Below, in pieces: positions 15,695 through 24,986 of a stretch of DNA of 64,000 nt (position 1 is the stretch's first letter; the number at the start of each line of letters is the position of its first letter). The stretch comes from Nonlabens arenilitoris (lineage in GTDB: Bacteria > Bacteroidota > Bacteroidia > Flavobacteriales > Flavobacteriaceae). Under the pieces are notes generated by a model. It ran no database searches. It was not told where the DNA came from and saw nothing but the letters and a program-made list of their open reading frames with translations. The position numbers were made by a program, and so were the translations under genes. The stretch covers positions 1,315,501-1,379,500 of the forward strand of contig NZ_MTPW01000001.1 in assembly GCF_002954765.1 (NCBI RefSeq). Direction: 5' to 3'.

Positions 15695-16330
15695 ATGAAA
15701 CATATTTTAGCTTTTACAGCTGTTATTTTGTTAGCTTTTTATTCAAATGCTCAAAGAAGACAAGCTTCAAATAATAGACTAGGTATAGCCCTAGACGCTA
15801 CCTTTTTTAGTTTAAACACTGATGATGTAGCGGTAGATGGTAAAGTAGGGTGGAGTGCTGGATTAGAAACCAGAGGTTCTTCTACACCTTATTGGGATAT
15901 GATTTTTGGAATACACCTTTTTAATAATAAATTTTCTGTTCAAGAAGCGTTAACGCTAGATGAAATAGACATGAGTGTTATAGGTGCAGAGGTAAAGTTA
16001 CTATGGGCTTATAAAATTGATAATAGGGAATATCTTTCTTTAGAAATAGGACCTGCCGTATCTTTTAATGGTGAATTTAAAGTAGCAGATAAAAGGTATG
16101 AAGACAGTGTTATAACAGGTAGTAGTGCTGTGACTGTATCTTCATTTCAAGAAACATCACCTGTAAATATTAATGGAATAGTCGGTTTAAGTGGTGGATT
16201 AGATAAGATTAGATTTTCTGCTCACTACCACTATGCATTTTTAGATGTTTTAAATGGTAAAAACGCTTTAAGCGAAGAACTCAACGGTAATATGAGTTAT
16301 ATCACCGCTGGAGTTCGCTTTTATTTTTAG
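15695..16330 (+). CDS. Outer-membrane beta-barrel-like protein
   Basis: A 211-residue exported protein with signal peptide MKHILAFTAVILLAFYSNAQ. The mature part shows alternating hydrophobic and polar strands, Gly-rich turns, and a terminal strand ending in aromatic residues (SYITAGVRFYF), as in small outer-membrane barrels. No specific family is recognised, though it resembles the porin-family (OMP_b-brl) proteins common in this phylum. Its last 4 bases overlap the 3' end of gltX on the other strand. Confidence 0.75.
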   Translation: MKHILAFTAVILLAFYSNAQRRQASNNRLGIALDATFFSLNTDDVAVDGKVGWSAGLETRGSSTPYWDMIFGIHLFNNKFSVQEALTLDEIDMSVIGAEVKLLWAYKIDNREYLSLEIGPAVSFNGEFKVADKRYEDSVITGSSAVTVSSFQETSPVNINGIVGLSGGLDKIRFSAHYHYAFLDVLNGKNALSEELNGNMSYITAGVRFYF

Positions 16331-17844
16331 GATAATTTTTCTATGGCATGTTGAATGCGAGCGATAGTTTCATTTTTACCTATCATACTTGCTATCTCAA
16401 AGACATCTGGTCCCATCAAACTACCTACTAATGATAGTCTTAATGGCATCATTACCTTACCAAATCCCATTTCTTGACTAGTTATCCAGCCTTTAATTGC
16501 GTTACTTAAACCAGTTGCGCTATCATCAGTGCAATCCTCGATGATTTTAATCACATCTGTCATTATACTAGTAGTATCATCTTTCCAAGCTTTTTTAGCC
16601 GCTTTTTCATCATAAGAATCAGGTGCGGTAAAGAAAAAACCAGCTAGTTCAAAAAGATCTTCTGTAAATACAGCACGTTCTTTTACTAGACCACAAACTA
16701 TGTTTACATATTCTTGTGATCCATAATCGATACCTTTTTCTTCTAACGCTTTCGCAAAAGCGGCACCTATAACAGCATCATCTTGTGCAACATACCATTG
16801 TTGTTGAAACCATTTTGCTTTTTCTGGGTCATATTTTGCACCAGAACTATTTACCTTTTCTAGACTGAAAGCTTGAACTAATTCTTCAAGGCTGAAAATC
16901 TCTTGTTCTGTACCTGGATTCCATCCTAAGAAAGCCAATATATTGATCATCGTTTCTGGAAGAAAACCATCTTGTTTAAATCCTGTAGAAAGCTCTCCAC
17001 TTTTAGGGTCTTTCCATTCTAATGGGAATACAGAAAAGCCCATTTTATCACCATCGCGCTTACTTAATTTTCCTTTTCCGGTAGGTTTAAGTATTAATGG
17101 TAGGTGAGCAAACTTAGGTCGTTCCCATCCAAAGCTTTCATAAAGCAATACATGTAAAGCCATGCTAGGCAGCCATTCTTCACCACGTATCACGTGAGAA
17201 ATTTTCATATCATGGTCATCTACCACATTAGCAAGGTGGTAAGTAGGCATCCCATCACTTTTAAATAGTACTTTGTCATCGATAAGTGAGGTGTCTATTT
17301 CAATCCCTTTACGAATTTCATCAAACATGTGTAATGTTTTCAACTCTGGCTTAAAACGGATTACATAATCATCTCCTCTTGCGATACGTTCTTCAACCTC
17401 ACTACTTGTTAAGGTTAGAGAATTGGTAAAATCGTTACGATTGTTATGATTGTATATAAAAGTTTCCTTTTTTGCTTCTGCATTTTCACGAGCCGTTTGC
17501 AATTCTTGTGCAGTATCAAATGCATAATAGGCGGCACCTTTTTCTATAAGGTCTAGCGCATATTGTTTATACATTGATTTACGTTCACTTTGTCTATAAG
17601 GTCCGCAGTCTCCTTCTTTTCCTGGTCCTTCATCATATGGAATATGACACCAGTTTAAGGCATCAATAATATAATCTTCGGCACCTTCTACATACCTATT
17701 TTGATCAGTATCTTCAATACGTAATACAAAAATACCATTGTGTTTTTTTGCAAATAAATAATTGAACAATGCTGTTCTAACACCACCTATATGTAATGGT
17801 CCGGTTGGACTAGGTGCAAATCTTACTCTAACTGGAGTGCTCAT
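16327..17844 (-). CDS. gltX: Glutamyl-tRNA synthetase
   Basis: A class I aminoacyl-tRNA synthetase of 505 residues that charges tRNA-Glu. Seen: RFAPSPTGPLHIGGVRTALFN (HIGH-type motif, residues 8-28), the AIRGEEWLPS-type segment (HVIRGEEWLPS) in the catalytic domain, and KLSKRDG (KMSKS-type, about 260). The C-terminal part is the helical anticodon-binding domain. Near residue 363 the peptide AAFAKALEEKG is encoded by a one-mismatch copy of the genome palindrome. It is tail-to-tail with the outer-membrane protein gene and likely monocistronic. Confidence 0.96.
   Translation of the reverse strand: MSTPVRVRFAPSPTGPLHIGGVRTALFNYLFAKKHNGIFVLRIEDTDQNRYVEGAEDYIIDALNWCHIPYDEGPGKEGDCGPYRQSERKSMYKQYALDLIEKGAAYYAFDTAQELQTARENAEAKKETFIYNHNNRNDFTNSLTLTSSEVEERIARGDDYVIRFKPELKTLHMFDEIRKGIEIDTSLIDDKVLFKSDGMPTYHLANVVDDHDMKISHVIRGEEWLPSMALHVLLYESFGWERPKFAHLPLILKPTGKGKLSKRDGDKMGFSVFPLEWKDPKSGELSTGFKQDGFLPETMINILAFLGWNPGTEQEIFSLEELVQAFSLEKVNSSGAKYDPEKAKWFQQQWYVAQDDAVIGAAFAKALEEKGIDYGSQEYVNIVCGLVKERAVFTEDLFELAGFFFTAPDSYDEKAAKKAWKDDTTSIMTDVIKIIEDCTDDSATGLSNAIKGWITSQEMGFGKVMMPLRLSLVGSLMGPDVFEIASMIGKNETIARIQHAIEKLS
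16747..16762. repeat. Palindrome copy, one mismatch, inside gltX
   Basis: CGCTTTCGCAAAAGCG, one base from the consensus. On the gltX strand it encodes AFAKA. Confidence 0.75.
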
Positions 17845-17954
17845 TATAGCCGTTTTTAAAGCTGCAAAGATAATATTTGTAAGTTATGAGTTCAGTGTTA
17901 ACAGTTAAGACTTTCTCAAGAAAGTGGTTCTCTATGGCTATGGAAGGACAATTA

Positions 17955-19013
17955 CTAATTTTTATTTTTAGATAATTCTATCATTTCTTGTGGTACATGT
18001 TTATTAACAATTAAAAACCATAATGGTGGTATCGTTGCTATAACCATCATAGTAGGATATCCATAGGGTAGTTGTGGACTGTTTTCATGATAATCTAAAA
18101 GTTGATACTTTTTATTTGCTCGATAATGATGATCACTATGTCTAGTAAGTTCATAAAGTAATATTCTGCCCAGTGCATGGTTAGAGTTCCAGCTATGTAT
18201 TTCTTTTACTACTTCATATCTTCCAGACTTTTTTTTAGCTCTTCTCAATCCATAATGCTCTAGGTAGTTAATAATCTCTAGTAAGGTAAAACCTATAAAT
18301 GCAATACCTATAGCTATCATTGTGGTCATCCACGAGAATAAAATTCCTATCGTTAGTAAATAACTCAATTGTATAATTGTAAACCACAACATATCATTTT
18401 TAATAGAATAGAATGATTGATCTTTTACTTTCAATAATCTCTTTTGAATACTCCATGAGTTCTTATATTGATTGATAACAGAACGCCACCAAAATGCATA
18501 AAAATTCTCGTTATATCTTGCACTTGCTGGATCTTCAGGTGTAGCAGCATTTAAATGGTGGCCATAATTATGTTCAATGTAAAAATGCATGTAGAGACTA
18601 GGTAATAACAGTATTTTGCCTAAAAATCGTTCCCAAGATTCTTGTCTATGTCCTAATTCATGTGCAACGTTAATGCCGTTGCTACCAGCCACTATTCCTA
18701 ATGTAAAGATCAAACCTATTACTTCATAAGTTTCAAAATTGCCGATGGAATACGTGTATAAACCATAAATGAGAACACTAAATATGATAGGTACGTTTAA
18801 CCACAGTAAAATGTCAAATAATTTATTTTTCAACTTACTCTCTTTACTTTCCGCATCTAAATTGCTAGTTAAAGATGGCATGATTAGTTCAATTAATGGT
18901 ACAATTGTAAAAACCATCAATGGGGTAAGATATAAAGCAGATCCTCTATAATAAATACCAATCACACACAAAATAGGAACGATATATGCGGTTAGGTATT
19001 TGAGATCTTTCAT
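17955..19013 (-). CDS. alkB: Alkane 1-monooxygenase (AlkB-like)
   Basis: A 352-residue membrane-bound non-haem diiron hydroxylase. About six hydrophobic helices frame the His boxes HELGHR (about 118-123), EHNYGHH (about 146-152) and RHSDHH (about 290-295), plus the AlkB-specific NYLEHYGL. These His residues bind the two irons. The enzyme oxidises the terminal carbon of alkanes and needs a rubredoxin or ferredoxin donor, which is not encoded nearby. The length is somewhat shorter than the 400 of pseudomonad AlkB, as is common in flavobacteria. The substrate could be alkanes or other long-chain compounds. It is a single gene, divergent from the DUF4175 gene. Confidence 0.88.
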   Translation of the reverse strand: MKDLKYLTAYIVPILCVIGIYYRGSALYLTPLMVFTIVPLIELIMPSLTSNLDAESKESKLKNKLFDILLWLNVPIIFSVLIYGLYTYSIGNFETYEVIGLIFTLGIVAGSNGINVAHELGHRQESWERFLGKILLLPSLYMHFYIEHNYGHHLNAATPEDPASARYNENFYAFWWRSVINQYKNSWSIQKRLLKVKDQSFYSIKNDMLWFTIIQLSYLLTIGILFSWMTTMIAIGIAFIGFTLLEIINYLEHYGLRRAKKKSGRYEVVKEIHSWNSNHALGRILLYELTRHSDHHYRANKKYQLLDYHENSPQLPYGYPTMMVIATIPPLWFLIVNKHVPQEMIELSKNKN

Positions 19014-19143
19014 GAGTAGGATGATTAAACTATTGAAATTTTAAGCTCGTAATTTTCTTAAAGAACAAGTTCTAATATACACCATATCATAAACATCGTG
19101 CTCATTGCGTTATATTTACCCTACATAGACGACATATTAAGTG

Positions 19144-22100
19144 ATGAATAACTTTCAAATAATAGAGCACAAGCTCAAACTTTTTATTAAAAAATATTAC
19201 ACAAATGAGATCATTCGTGGTATTATTTTATTTCTAGCGATAGGATTATTGTACTTTCTATTTACTGCCGTTATCGAGCATTTTTTATGGTTGAGTTCGA
19301 CAGGTAGAACAATTTTATTTGGCCTTTTTGTTTTAGTACAGGCAACATTATTGTTTAAATTTATTGGTATCCCATTAGCGAGGCTGTTCAAATTATTTTC
19401 AGGAATTGATTTTAGAGATGCCAGTAATATGATTGGAACTCATTTTCCTGAAGTATCAGATAAATTAATCAATGTATTACAATTACATAAAAACGGTGGA
19501 GATGATGAGCTTACTTGGGCCAGTATTAATCAAAAAAGTGAAGAGCTTAAACCTATTCCTTTTTCTCTTGCTATTGATTTTAAAAAAAATACTGCATATT
19601 TAAAGTATTTAGCCATACCTGTACTCATCATTGCAGTCTTATTTTTTACGGGTAATAATGATGTAATCACTGAAAGCACAAAACGTGTTGCTAATTTTAA
19701 TAATGAGTATATCCCGCCAGCACCATTTACTTTTACACTGCTTAATGATGATTTAAATACATTACAAAAAAGAGACTTTAAACTTAATGTTGATGTTTCT
19801 GGGAGGACTATTCCAGAGAACGCAAGTATCCATTTTAATGATCAAACTTATTATCTAACTCAAGAAGCTCCTGGTAGATTTAGTTTTATATTCAATAACC
19901 CTTCTGTAAACACACCGTTTTATCTCAAGGCTAACGAGGTAAGGAGTGAAGAATTTGAGTTAAAGGTAGATGCAGTTCCTTCCATAAATAAGTTTGAACT
20001 ATTTATAGATTATCCATCTTACACTGGTAAAAAAGATGAAATTATTAAAAGTACCGGTAATGCTTTGGTTCCACAGGGAACTAAAATAACTTGGAGATTA
20101 CAGACCGTTGCTACAGATCGCGTTGAATTTAAATCGAGTAATGCTGTAGAATCTTTCCAAAAGGATGATAATGAATTCGCTTTCGCGAAAGCGATATTAA
20201 AACCACTTAAATATGCAATTTCAACTTCAAATATAAATGCTAGGGATTATGAAGAATTAAACTTTAAAATAGATGTTACTAAGGATGACTACCCAGAGTT
20301 AACCATGGAAATGAAGAAAGATAGTATTCAGGAAGATATTCTTCACTTCAGAGGACAAGTCGCAGATGATTATGGGATTAAAAAAATACAACTTGTCTAT
20401 TATGAGAGTGATAGTAATACTAATCGACAGATCTATGAGATAGGTAAAAACCGTGGAACATTTGATCAGTTCTTATTTACTTTTCCTGATAACCTACCTT
20501 TAACAGGTGGTAAAAACTATCAATTTTATTTTGAAGTAATTGATAATGACGCTGTTAATAATTTTAAAAGTTCAAAAAGTCAAGTTTACGGGTTTAAAAA
20601 ATCTACTAAGAAGGAAGAAGAACAACTACAACTACAAGATCAAAAGAAATCATTAGAAGAATTAGAAAAGTCATTAAAGGAACAGGATAAACAGCAAGAA
20701 GAACTAAAAGAAATTAGTCAAGAACAAATTGAAAAAAAGCAACGAGGTTTTAATGATAAGAAAAAATTAGAACAAGCACTTAAAAATCAACAAGAACAAG
20801 AACGTGAAATGCGTCAGCAAATGGAAAAAATGAGGGATAACTTAGAAAAGTCTAATCCTCAAAAAGATCCTATGAAAGAGGCTTTAAAAGAACGTTTACA
20901 GCAAAGTGAAGAAGAGATTAAGAAAAATGAAGAGCTTCTTAAAGAACTGCAAGAATATCAAGATAAGTTGAGTAAAGAGGATTTAAAAGAAAAACTAGAA
21001 AAAGCTCAGAAGAATTCAAAACAACAAAAGCGTAATCTCAAACAACTGTTAGAGCTCACAAAGATGTATTATGTGACCCAAAAGTATGAGCAAATGATTA
21101 ATAAGCTTAAGGATTTATCTACTAAACAAGAAGAGCAATCTAAAAAGAAAGGTGACGATAATAAGAAGGTTGATCAAGATTCTTTAAATCAAGAATATAA
21201 AGATTGGGAAAAGGAATTACAGGAACTGGAGAAAGAAAATAACGGTCTTAAAAAACCTATGAAGTTGGATTTTGATCCACTTAATTCTCCTGAGATTAAG
21301 GAAGAACAACAACAGTCTAGTGAATATCTTGAGAATTCTAAAACTCCGGAAGCTAGTAAAAAGCAAAAAAGTGCAGCAGATAAAATGAGACAGCAAGCTC
21401 AAGCTATGCAAGCTCAAATGAGTTCTGGTAAATCAGAAAAAATGAAAGAAGATGCTGACATGTTGCGTCAGATATTAGATAATCTGATTGTGTTTTCAAA
21501 AGAACAAGAAAACGTTCTTAATGGTGTTAAGAGTCTAAATAGAAATAGTCCAAATTTTGGTAAAAAACTTAAAATCCAGAAGGATTTAGAAAGAGCTTTT
21601 AAACATGTTGATGATAGTTTATTTGCCCTTGCATCACGTAATCCCGAGGTTGGTATTGATATTAATAGAGAAGTTACTGATATTTACTATTATATAGATA
21701 AATCTTTGACTCAACTTAGTGATTTTGAGATGGATAAAGGTCAGATTTCACAACAATTTACTCTTAATGGTGCTAATAAGCTCGCTAACATGCTTAGTAG
21801 TGTAATGGATGCGATGAATAATGCTATGGCATTACCTGGTAAAGGTGAAGGAGAACCTGGTGAAGGACAAAGTTCTGGTTTTCAATTACCAGATATTATA
21901 AAAAAACAAGAATCCTTAATGAAGGAAGGTGATCAAGGTGAAGAAGGCGCTAATGGTGAAAAGCCTGGTAAAGGTGATGGCAAAAAACCTGGTGATGGTC
22001 AGCCTGGTGATTCTGGTCCACCTGGACAAGGTGGGAAGAATGGTCAGGAAGGTCAATCTGGTGAAGGTGGTGAATCCGGACAAGGTGGCCAAAGTGGGCA

Positions 22101-22692
22101 AGGCGGAAAGGATGGAACGGGTAGTACAGGTGAATCTGGACAAGGTGGTTCTAATGATCAAGGTGGTCAAGGTTCAAATGGGGAAGGTTCTGGTAGTGAT
22201 GGTGTCAATGGAATTGAAGGTTCAGGTAATGCTTCTGGAGCGGAAGAAGAAAAATCTGGATACCGAGAATCTGAGGAAGAAAGTGCTAGAATTTATGAAA
22301 TTTATAAAAGGCAACAAGAGTTAAGAAATCAACTAGAGAACATGATCCGTCAGGAAGGTTTAGAAGGCATTGTTGATGATATTACAGATAAGATGAAATC
22401 TGTCGAACGCAAGCTTTTAGATCAAGGATTTAATCGTGATGTTCAAAATCAGATGATGGAAATTCAACATGATTTATTAAAACTTAAGGATGCAGGATTA
22501 GAACAAGGAAAAGAAGATCAACGTGAGGCTAATACTAATCGTAAGGTCTATAATAACCCTACTAATTCAACATTACCAGACGCATCTATGTATTTCAATA
22601 GTAAGGAGATTTTAAATAGACAAGTACTACCTTTGCAACAACAATATAAAAAGAAGGTAAAGGAGTATTTCAAAGAAGATGGTAGACTTTAA
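19144..22692 (+). CDS. DUF4175-family large membrane-anchored protein
   Basis: A 1182-residue protein. Two N-terminal transmembrane segments (about 18-60) are followed by a third near 155-175, an extracytoplasmic beta-rich part (about 180-480), and a long Lys/Glu/Gln coiled coil (about 485-690). After a helical part comes a Gly-rich, collagen-like stretch (about 930-1030, with many G-x-x triplets such as GQGG, GDSGPPGQ), then a charged C terminus. It fits the large Bacteroidota DUF4175 proteins, often found just before ybeY and mnmG as here. The function is unknown. A GTG three bases earlier is a possible start, but ATG at 19144 is preferred. A perfect palindrome copy encodes FAFAKA near residue 346. 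Confidence 0.82.
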   Translation: MNNFQIIEHKLKLFIKKYYTNEIIRGIILFLAIGLLYFLFTAVIEHFLWLSSTGRTILFGLFVLVQATLLFKFIGIPLARLFKLFSGIDFRDASNMIGTHFPEVSDKLINVLQLHKNGGDDELTWASINQKSEELKPIPFSLAIDFKKNTAYLKYLAIPVLIIAVLFFTGNNDVITESTKRVANFNNEYIPPAPFTFTLLNDDLNTLQKRDFKLNVDVSGRTIPENASIHFNDQTYYLTQEAPGRFSFIFNNPSVNTPFYLKANEVRSEEFELKVDAVPSINKFELFIDYPSYTGKKDEIIKSTGNALVPQGTKITWRLQTVATDRVEFKSSNAVESFQKDDNEFAFAKAILKPLKYAISTSNINARDYEELNFKIDVTKDDYPELTMEMKKDSIQEDILHFRGQVADDYGIKKIQLVYYESDSNTNRQIYEIGKNRGTFDQFLFTFPDNLPLTGGKNYQFYFEVIDNDAVNNFKSSKSQVYGFKKSTKKEEEQLQLQDQKKSLEELEKSLKEQDKQQEELKEISQEQIEKKQRGFNDKKKLEQALKNQQEQEREMRQQMEKMRDNLEKSNPQKDPMKEALKERLQQSEEEIKKNEELLKELQEYQDKLSKEDLKEKLEKAQKNSKQQKRNLKQLLELTKMYYVTQKYEQMINKLKDLSTKQEEQSKKKGDDNKKVDQDSLNQEYKDWEKELQELEKENNGLKKPMKLDFDPLNSPEIKEEQQQSSEYLENSKTPEASKKQKSAADKMRQQAQAMQAQMSSGKSEKMKEDADMLRQILDNLIVFSKEQENVLNGVKSLNRNSPNFGKKLKIQKDLERAFKHVDDSLFALASRNPEVGIDINREVTDIYYYIDKSLTQLSDFEMDKGQISQQFTLNGANKLANMLSSVMDAMNNAMALPGKGEGEPGEGQSSGFQLPDIIKKQESLMKEGDQGEEGANGEKPGKGDGKKPGDGQPGDSGPPGQGGKNGQEGQSGEGGESGQGGQSGQGGKDGTGSTGESGQGGSNDQGGQGSNGEGSGSDGVNGIEGSGNASGAEEEKSGYRESEEESARIYEIYKRQQELRNQLENMIRQEGLEGIVDDITDKMKSVERKLLDQGFNRDVQNQMMEIQHDLLKLKDAGLEQGKEDQREANTNRKVYNNPTNSTLPDASMYFNSKEILNRQVLPLQQQYKKKVKEYFKEDGRL
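20178..20193. repeat. Perfect palindrome copy inside the DUF4175 gene
   Basis: CGCTTTCGCGAAAGCG read in the frame giving AFAKA, at about residue 346, in the predicted extracytoplasmic region. Confidence 0.9.
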
Positions 22693-23098
22693 TTATCAAT
22701 TTAATTTTGAATTATCTAAGGAGTTGGATTATTCAAAATGGTTGGAAGCTGTAGCTGTTTCTGAGCAAAAATCTATAGGTGATCTATCTTATGTATTCTG
22801 TACTGATGATTTTCTTTTAGAATTAAATAAGAAGTATCTAGATCATGATACATTAACAGATATCATCACATTCGACTATTGTGATGATTACTTAATTCAT
22901 GGAGAAATTTATATTTCAGTGGATAGGGTAAAGGATAATGCTAAGGATTTTAATGTAACTTTTAATGATGAGTTATTAAGAGTTATGGTGCATGGACTTC
23001 TTCATTTATGTGGCTATGGAGATAAGTCAGATTTTGAAAAGAGTTATATGCGTTCTAAGGAGAATGAAAAAATTAAAATGTTTCACGTGAAACAATAG
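22679..23098 (+). CDS. ybeY: Endoribonuclease YbeY
   Basis: A 139-residue metal-dependent endoribonuclease of rRNA maturation and ribosome quality control. The motif HGLLHLCGYGDK (about 103-114) holds the zinc-binding His pair; the third metal-site His of many homologues (GYDH) is replaced, as is usual in Bacteroidota. DTLTDIITFDYCDD matches the conserved N-terminal part of the fold. The start overlaps the end of the DUF4175 gene by 14 bases, and it ends 2 bases before mnmG, so all three are co-transcribed. Its last codons (FHVKQ) are written by a parS-like site. Confidence 0.93.
   Translation: MVDFNYQFNFELSKELDYSKWLEAVAVSEQKSIGDLSYVFCTDDFLLELNKKYLDHDTLTDIITFDYCDDYLIHGEIYISVDRVKDNAKDFNVTFNDELLRVMVHGLLHLCGYGDKSDFEKSYMRSKENEKIKMFHVKQ
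23079..23094. other. parS-like centromere site 1
   Basis: TGTTTCACGTGAAACA is a perfect 16-bp palindrome that matches the known ParB/Spo0J-binding consensus TGTTNCACGTGAAACA at every position. It lies in the last codons of ybeY, just before mnmG. ParB spreading from such sites segregates chromosome origins. No parA or parB gene is in the window. Confidence 0.85.
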
Positions 23099-23100
23099 GT

Positions 23101-24972
23101 ATGTTTGATAAAGAATATGATGTAATAGTTGTTGGTGCTGGTCATGCAGGAAGTGAGGCTGCTGCCGTTGCTGCAAATATGGGTTCTAGTACCTTACTAG
23201 TAACTATGAATTTGGAAACTATAGGCCAAATGTCTTGTAATCCTGCTATGGGCGGTATTGCAAAAGGGCAAATTGTAAGAGAGATTGATGCTTTGGGTGG
23301 TTTAAGTGGTATCGTTTCTGATAAAAGCGCCATACAATTTAAGATGCTCAATCAATCTAAAGGTCCGGCTATGTGGTCTCCTAGAACCCAAAACGATCGA
23401 ATGCGTTTTTCTGAAGAATGGAGAATGCAGTTGGAAGCCATTCCTTTATTAGATTTCTATCAAGAAATGGTTTCTGGACTGTTGATTGAAGGTGAAAAAG
23501 TGGTAGGTGTCCGTACATCGTTAGGTATTGAAATAAGATCTAAGTCTGTAGTTCTTACCAATGGTACTTTTTTGAATGGTTTGATTCATATAGGTGATAA
23601 ACAGTTCGGTGGTGGTAGGGCAGGAGAACGTGCCTCTACAGGAATTACAGGTCAACTTGTTGAGCTAGGATTTGAATCGGGTAGAATGAAAACTGGAACT
23701 CCTCCAAGAGTTGATGGTCGCTCGTTAGACTATTCTAAAATGGAACCACAGCCTGGTGATGCTGTCACTTCTAAGTTTAGTTATAGTAATCTAACAACAT
23801 GTTTGAAACATCAAAGAGATTGTCACATGACCTACACTAGTCCTGAAGTGCATAATTTATTGCGTGAAGGTTTTGATAGATCTCCCATGTTTAATGGTAG
23901 GATTAAATCGTTGGGTCCACGATATTGTCCGAGTATTGAAGATAAAATAGACCGTTTTGCAGATAAGGATAGACATCAACTTTTTGTGGAACCTGAAGGT
24001 TGGAATACCTGTGAGGTTTATGTGAATGGTTTTAGTACATCTTTACCTGAGGATGTACAATTTAGAGCTTTACGTAGTGTAGTTGGTTTTGAAAACGTCA
24101 AATTTTTCAGACCTGGTTATGCTATAGAATATGATTATTTTCCACCTACCCAATTAAAACATACTTTAGAGACTAAGCTTATTGACGGATTATATTTTGC
24201 TGGTCAGATTAATGGTACGACTGGATATGAAGAAGCTGCTTCCCAAGGTTTAATGGCCGGTATTAATGCTGTACGCAAGATAAGGGAAGAAGAGGCTTTT
24301 ATACTTAAGAGAGATGAAGCTTATATAGGCGTTCTTGTCGATGATTTAATAACTAAAGGTACAGAAGAACCTTATAGAATGTTCACATCACGAGCCGAAT
24401 ATAGAACTTTGTTAAGACAAGATAATGCTGATTTAAGATTGACACCTAGAGCAGTTGAATTAGGTATTGTTACTGATGAAGCTCTAAAAAGAGTTGATCG
24501 TAAGGCTACAGAATCAGAAAAAATGGTTCAATTTTTACGAGATACTAGTTACGATTTTAAAGAAATGAATAACTTATTAGTGACTAAAGGAAGTAAGCAG
24601 GTTACTCAAAATGATAAATTATTTAAAGTTTTTTCAAGGCCGCAAATCAATCTAGAAGATATAAAAACAATTTCACAGGTAAAAGAATATCTAGAAGCTA
24701 ATGATCTAGATGATGATATTCTAGAGCAAGTTGAAGTTCATGTTAAATATGCGGGCTACATTGCCAAAGAAAAAGACAACGCCGATAAGTTACATAGATT
24801 AGAAAATGTAAAGATTCCATCTGACTATGATTTCAAATCTATCAAGTCACTTTCTTATGAAGCACGTGAAAAATTAACTGCAATTCAACCGGCAACAGTT
24901 TCTCAAGCATCTCGTATTTCAGGGGTTTCACCTAGTGACATTTCTGTTTTATTGGTACATATGGGTAGATAG
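23101..24972 (+). CDS. mnmG: tRNA uridine-5-carboxymethylaminomethyl modification enzyme MnmG
   Basis: A 623-residue FAD-dependent enzyme that, with MnmE, modifies the wobble uridine (position 34) of certain tRNAs. Seen: the FAD-binding GAGHAGSEAA (residues 11-20), CNPAMGGIAKGQ (about 46-57), GTFLNGLIHIG, KTGTPPRVDGRSLD, the FAGQINGTTGYEEAASQG segment near 375, and the C-terminal helical domain for MnmE and tRNA. Length is normal for the family. It is flanked by two parS-like sites and continues the DUF4175-ybeY transcript. mnmE is not in the window. Confidence 0.97.
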   Translation: MFDKEYDVIVVGAGHAGSEAAAVAANMGSSTLLVTMNLETIGQMSCNPAMGGIAKGQIVREIDALGGLSGIVSDKSAIQFKMLNQSKGPAMWSPRTQNDRMRFSEEWRMQLEAIPLLDFYQEMVSGLLIEGEKVVGVRTSLGIEIRSKSVVLTNGTFLNGLIHIGDKQFGGGRAGERASTGITGQLVELGFESGRMKTGTPPRVDGRSLDYSKMEPQPGDAVTSKFSYSNLTTCLKHQRDCHMTYTSPEVHNLLREGFDRSPMFNGRIKSLGPRYCPSIEDKIDRFADKDRHQLFVEPEGWNTCEVYVNGFSTSLPEDVQFRALRSVVGFENVKFFRPGYAIEYDYFPPTQLKHTLETKLIDGLYFAGQINGTTGYEEAASQGLMAGINAVRKIREEEAFILKRDEAYIGVLVDDLITKGTEEPYRMFTSRAEYRTLLRQDNADLRLTPRAVELGIVTDEALKRVDRKATESEKMVQFLRDTSYDFKEMNNLLVTKGSKQVTQNDKLFKVFSRPQINLEDIKTISQVKEYLEANDLDDDILEQVEVHVKYAGYIAKEKDNADKLHRLENVKIPSDYDFKSIKSLSYEAREKLTAIQPATVSQASRISGVSPSDISVLLVHMGR

Positions 24973-24986
24973 TTTCACGTGGAACA
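24971..24986. other. parS-like centromere site 2
   Basis: AGTTTCACGTGGAACA matches the reverse of the classic parS (TGTTTCACGTGGAACA) at 15 of 16 positions. It fills almost the whole 14-base gap between mnmG and the methyltransferase gene, and lies 1.9 kb from site 1. Confidence 0.8.

Noticed and set aside
17191..17196. CACGTG core in gltX as a possible third parS site
   Set aside because: The flanks (GTAT...AGAA) match the parS arms poorly. Other CACGTG cores at 24863 and 63948 also lack at least one arm.
21929..22324. A 131-residue plus-strand reading frame and its minus-strand counterpart in the Gly-rich region
   Set aside because: They are out-of-frame readings of the repeated GGT/GAA codons of the DUF4175 gene, with low-complexity Lys/Val or Thr/Leu products.
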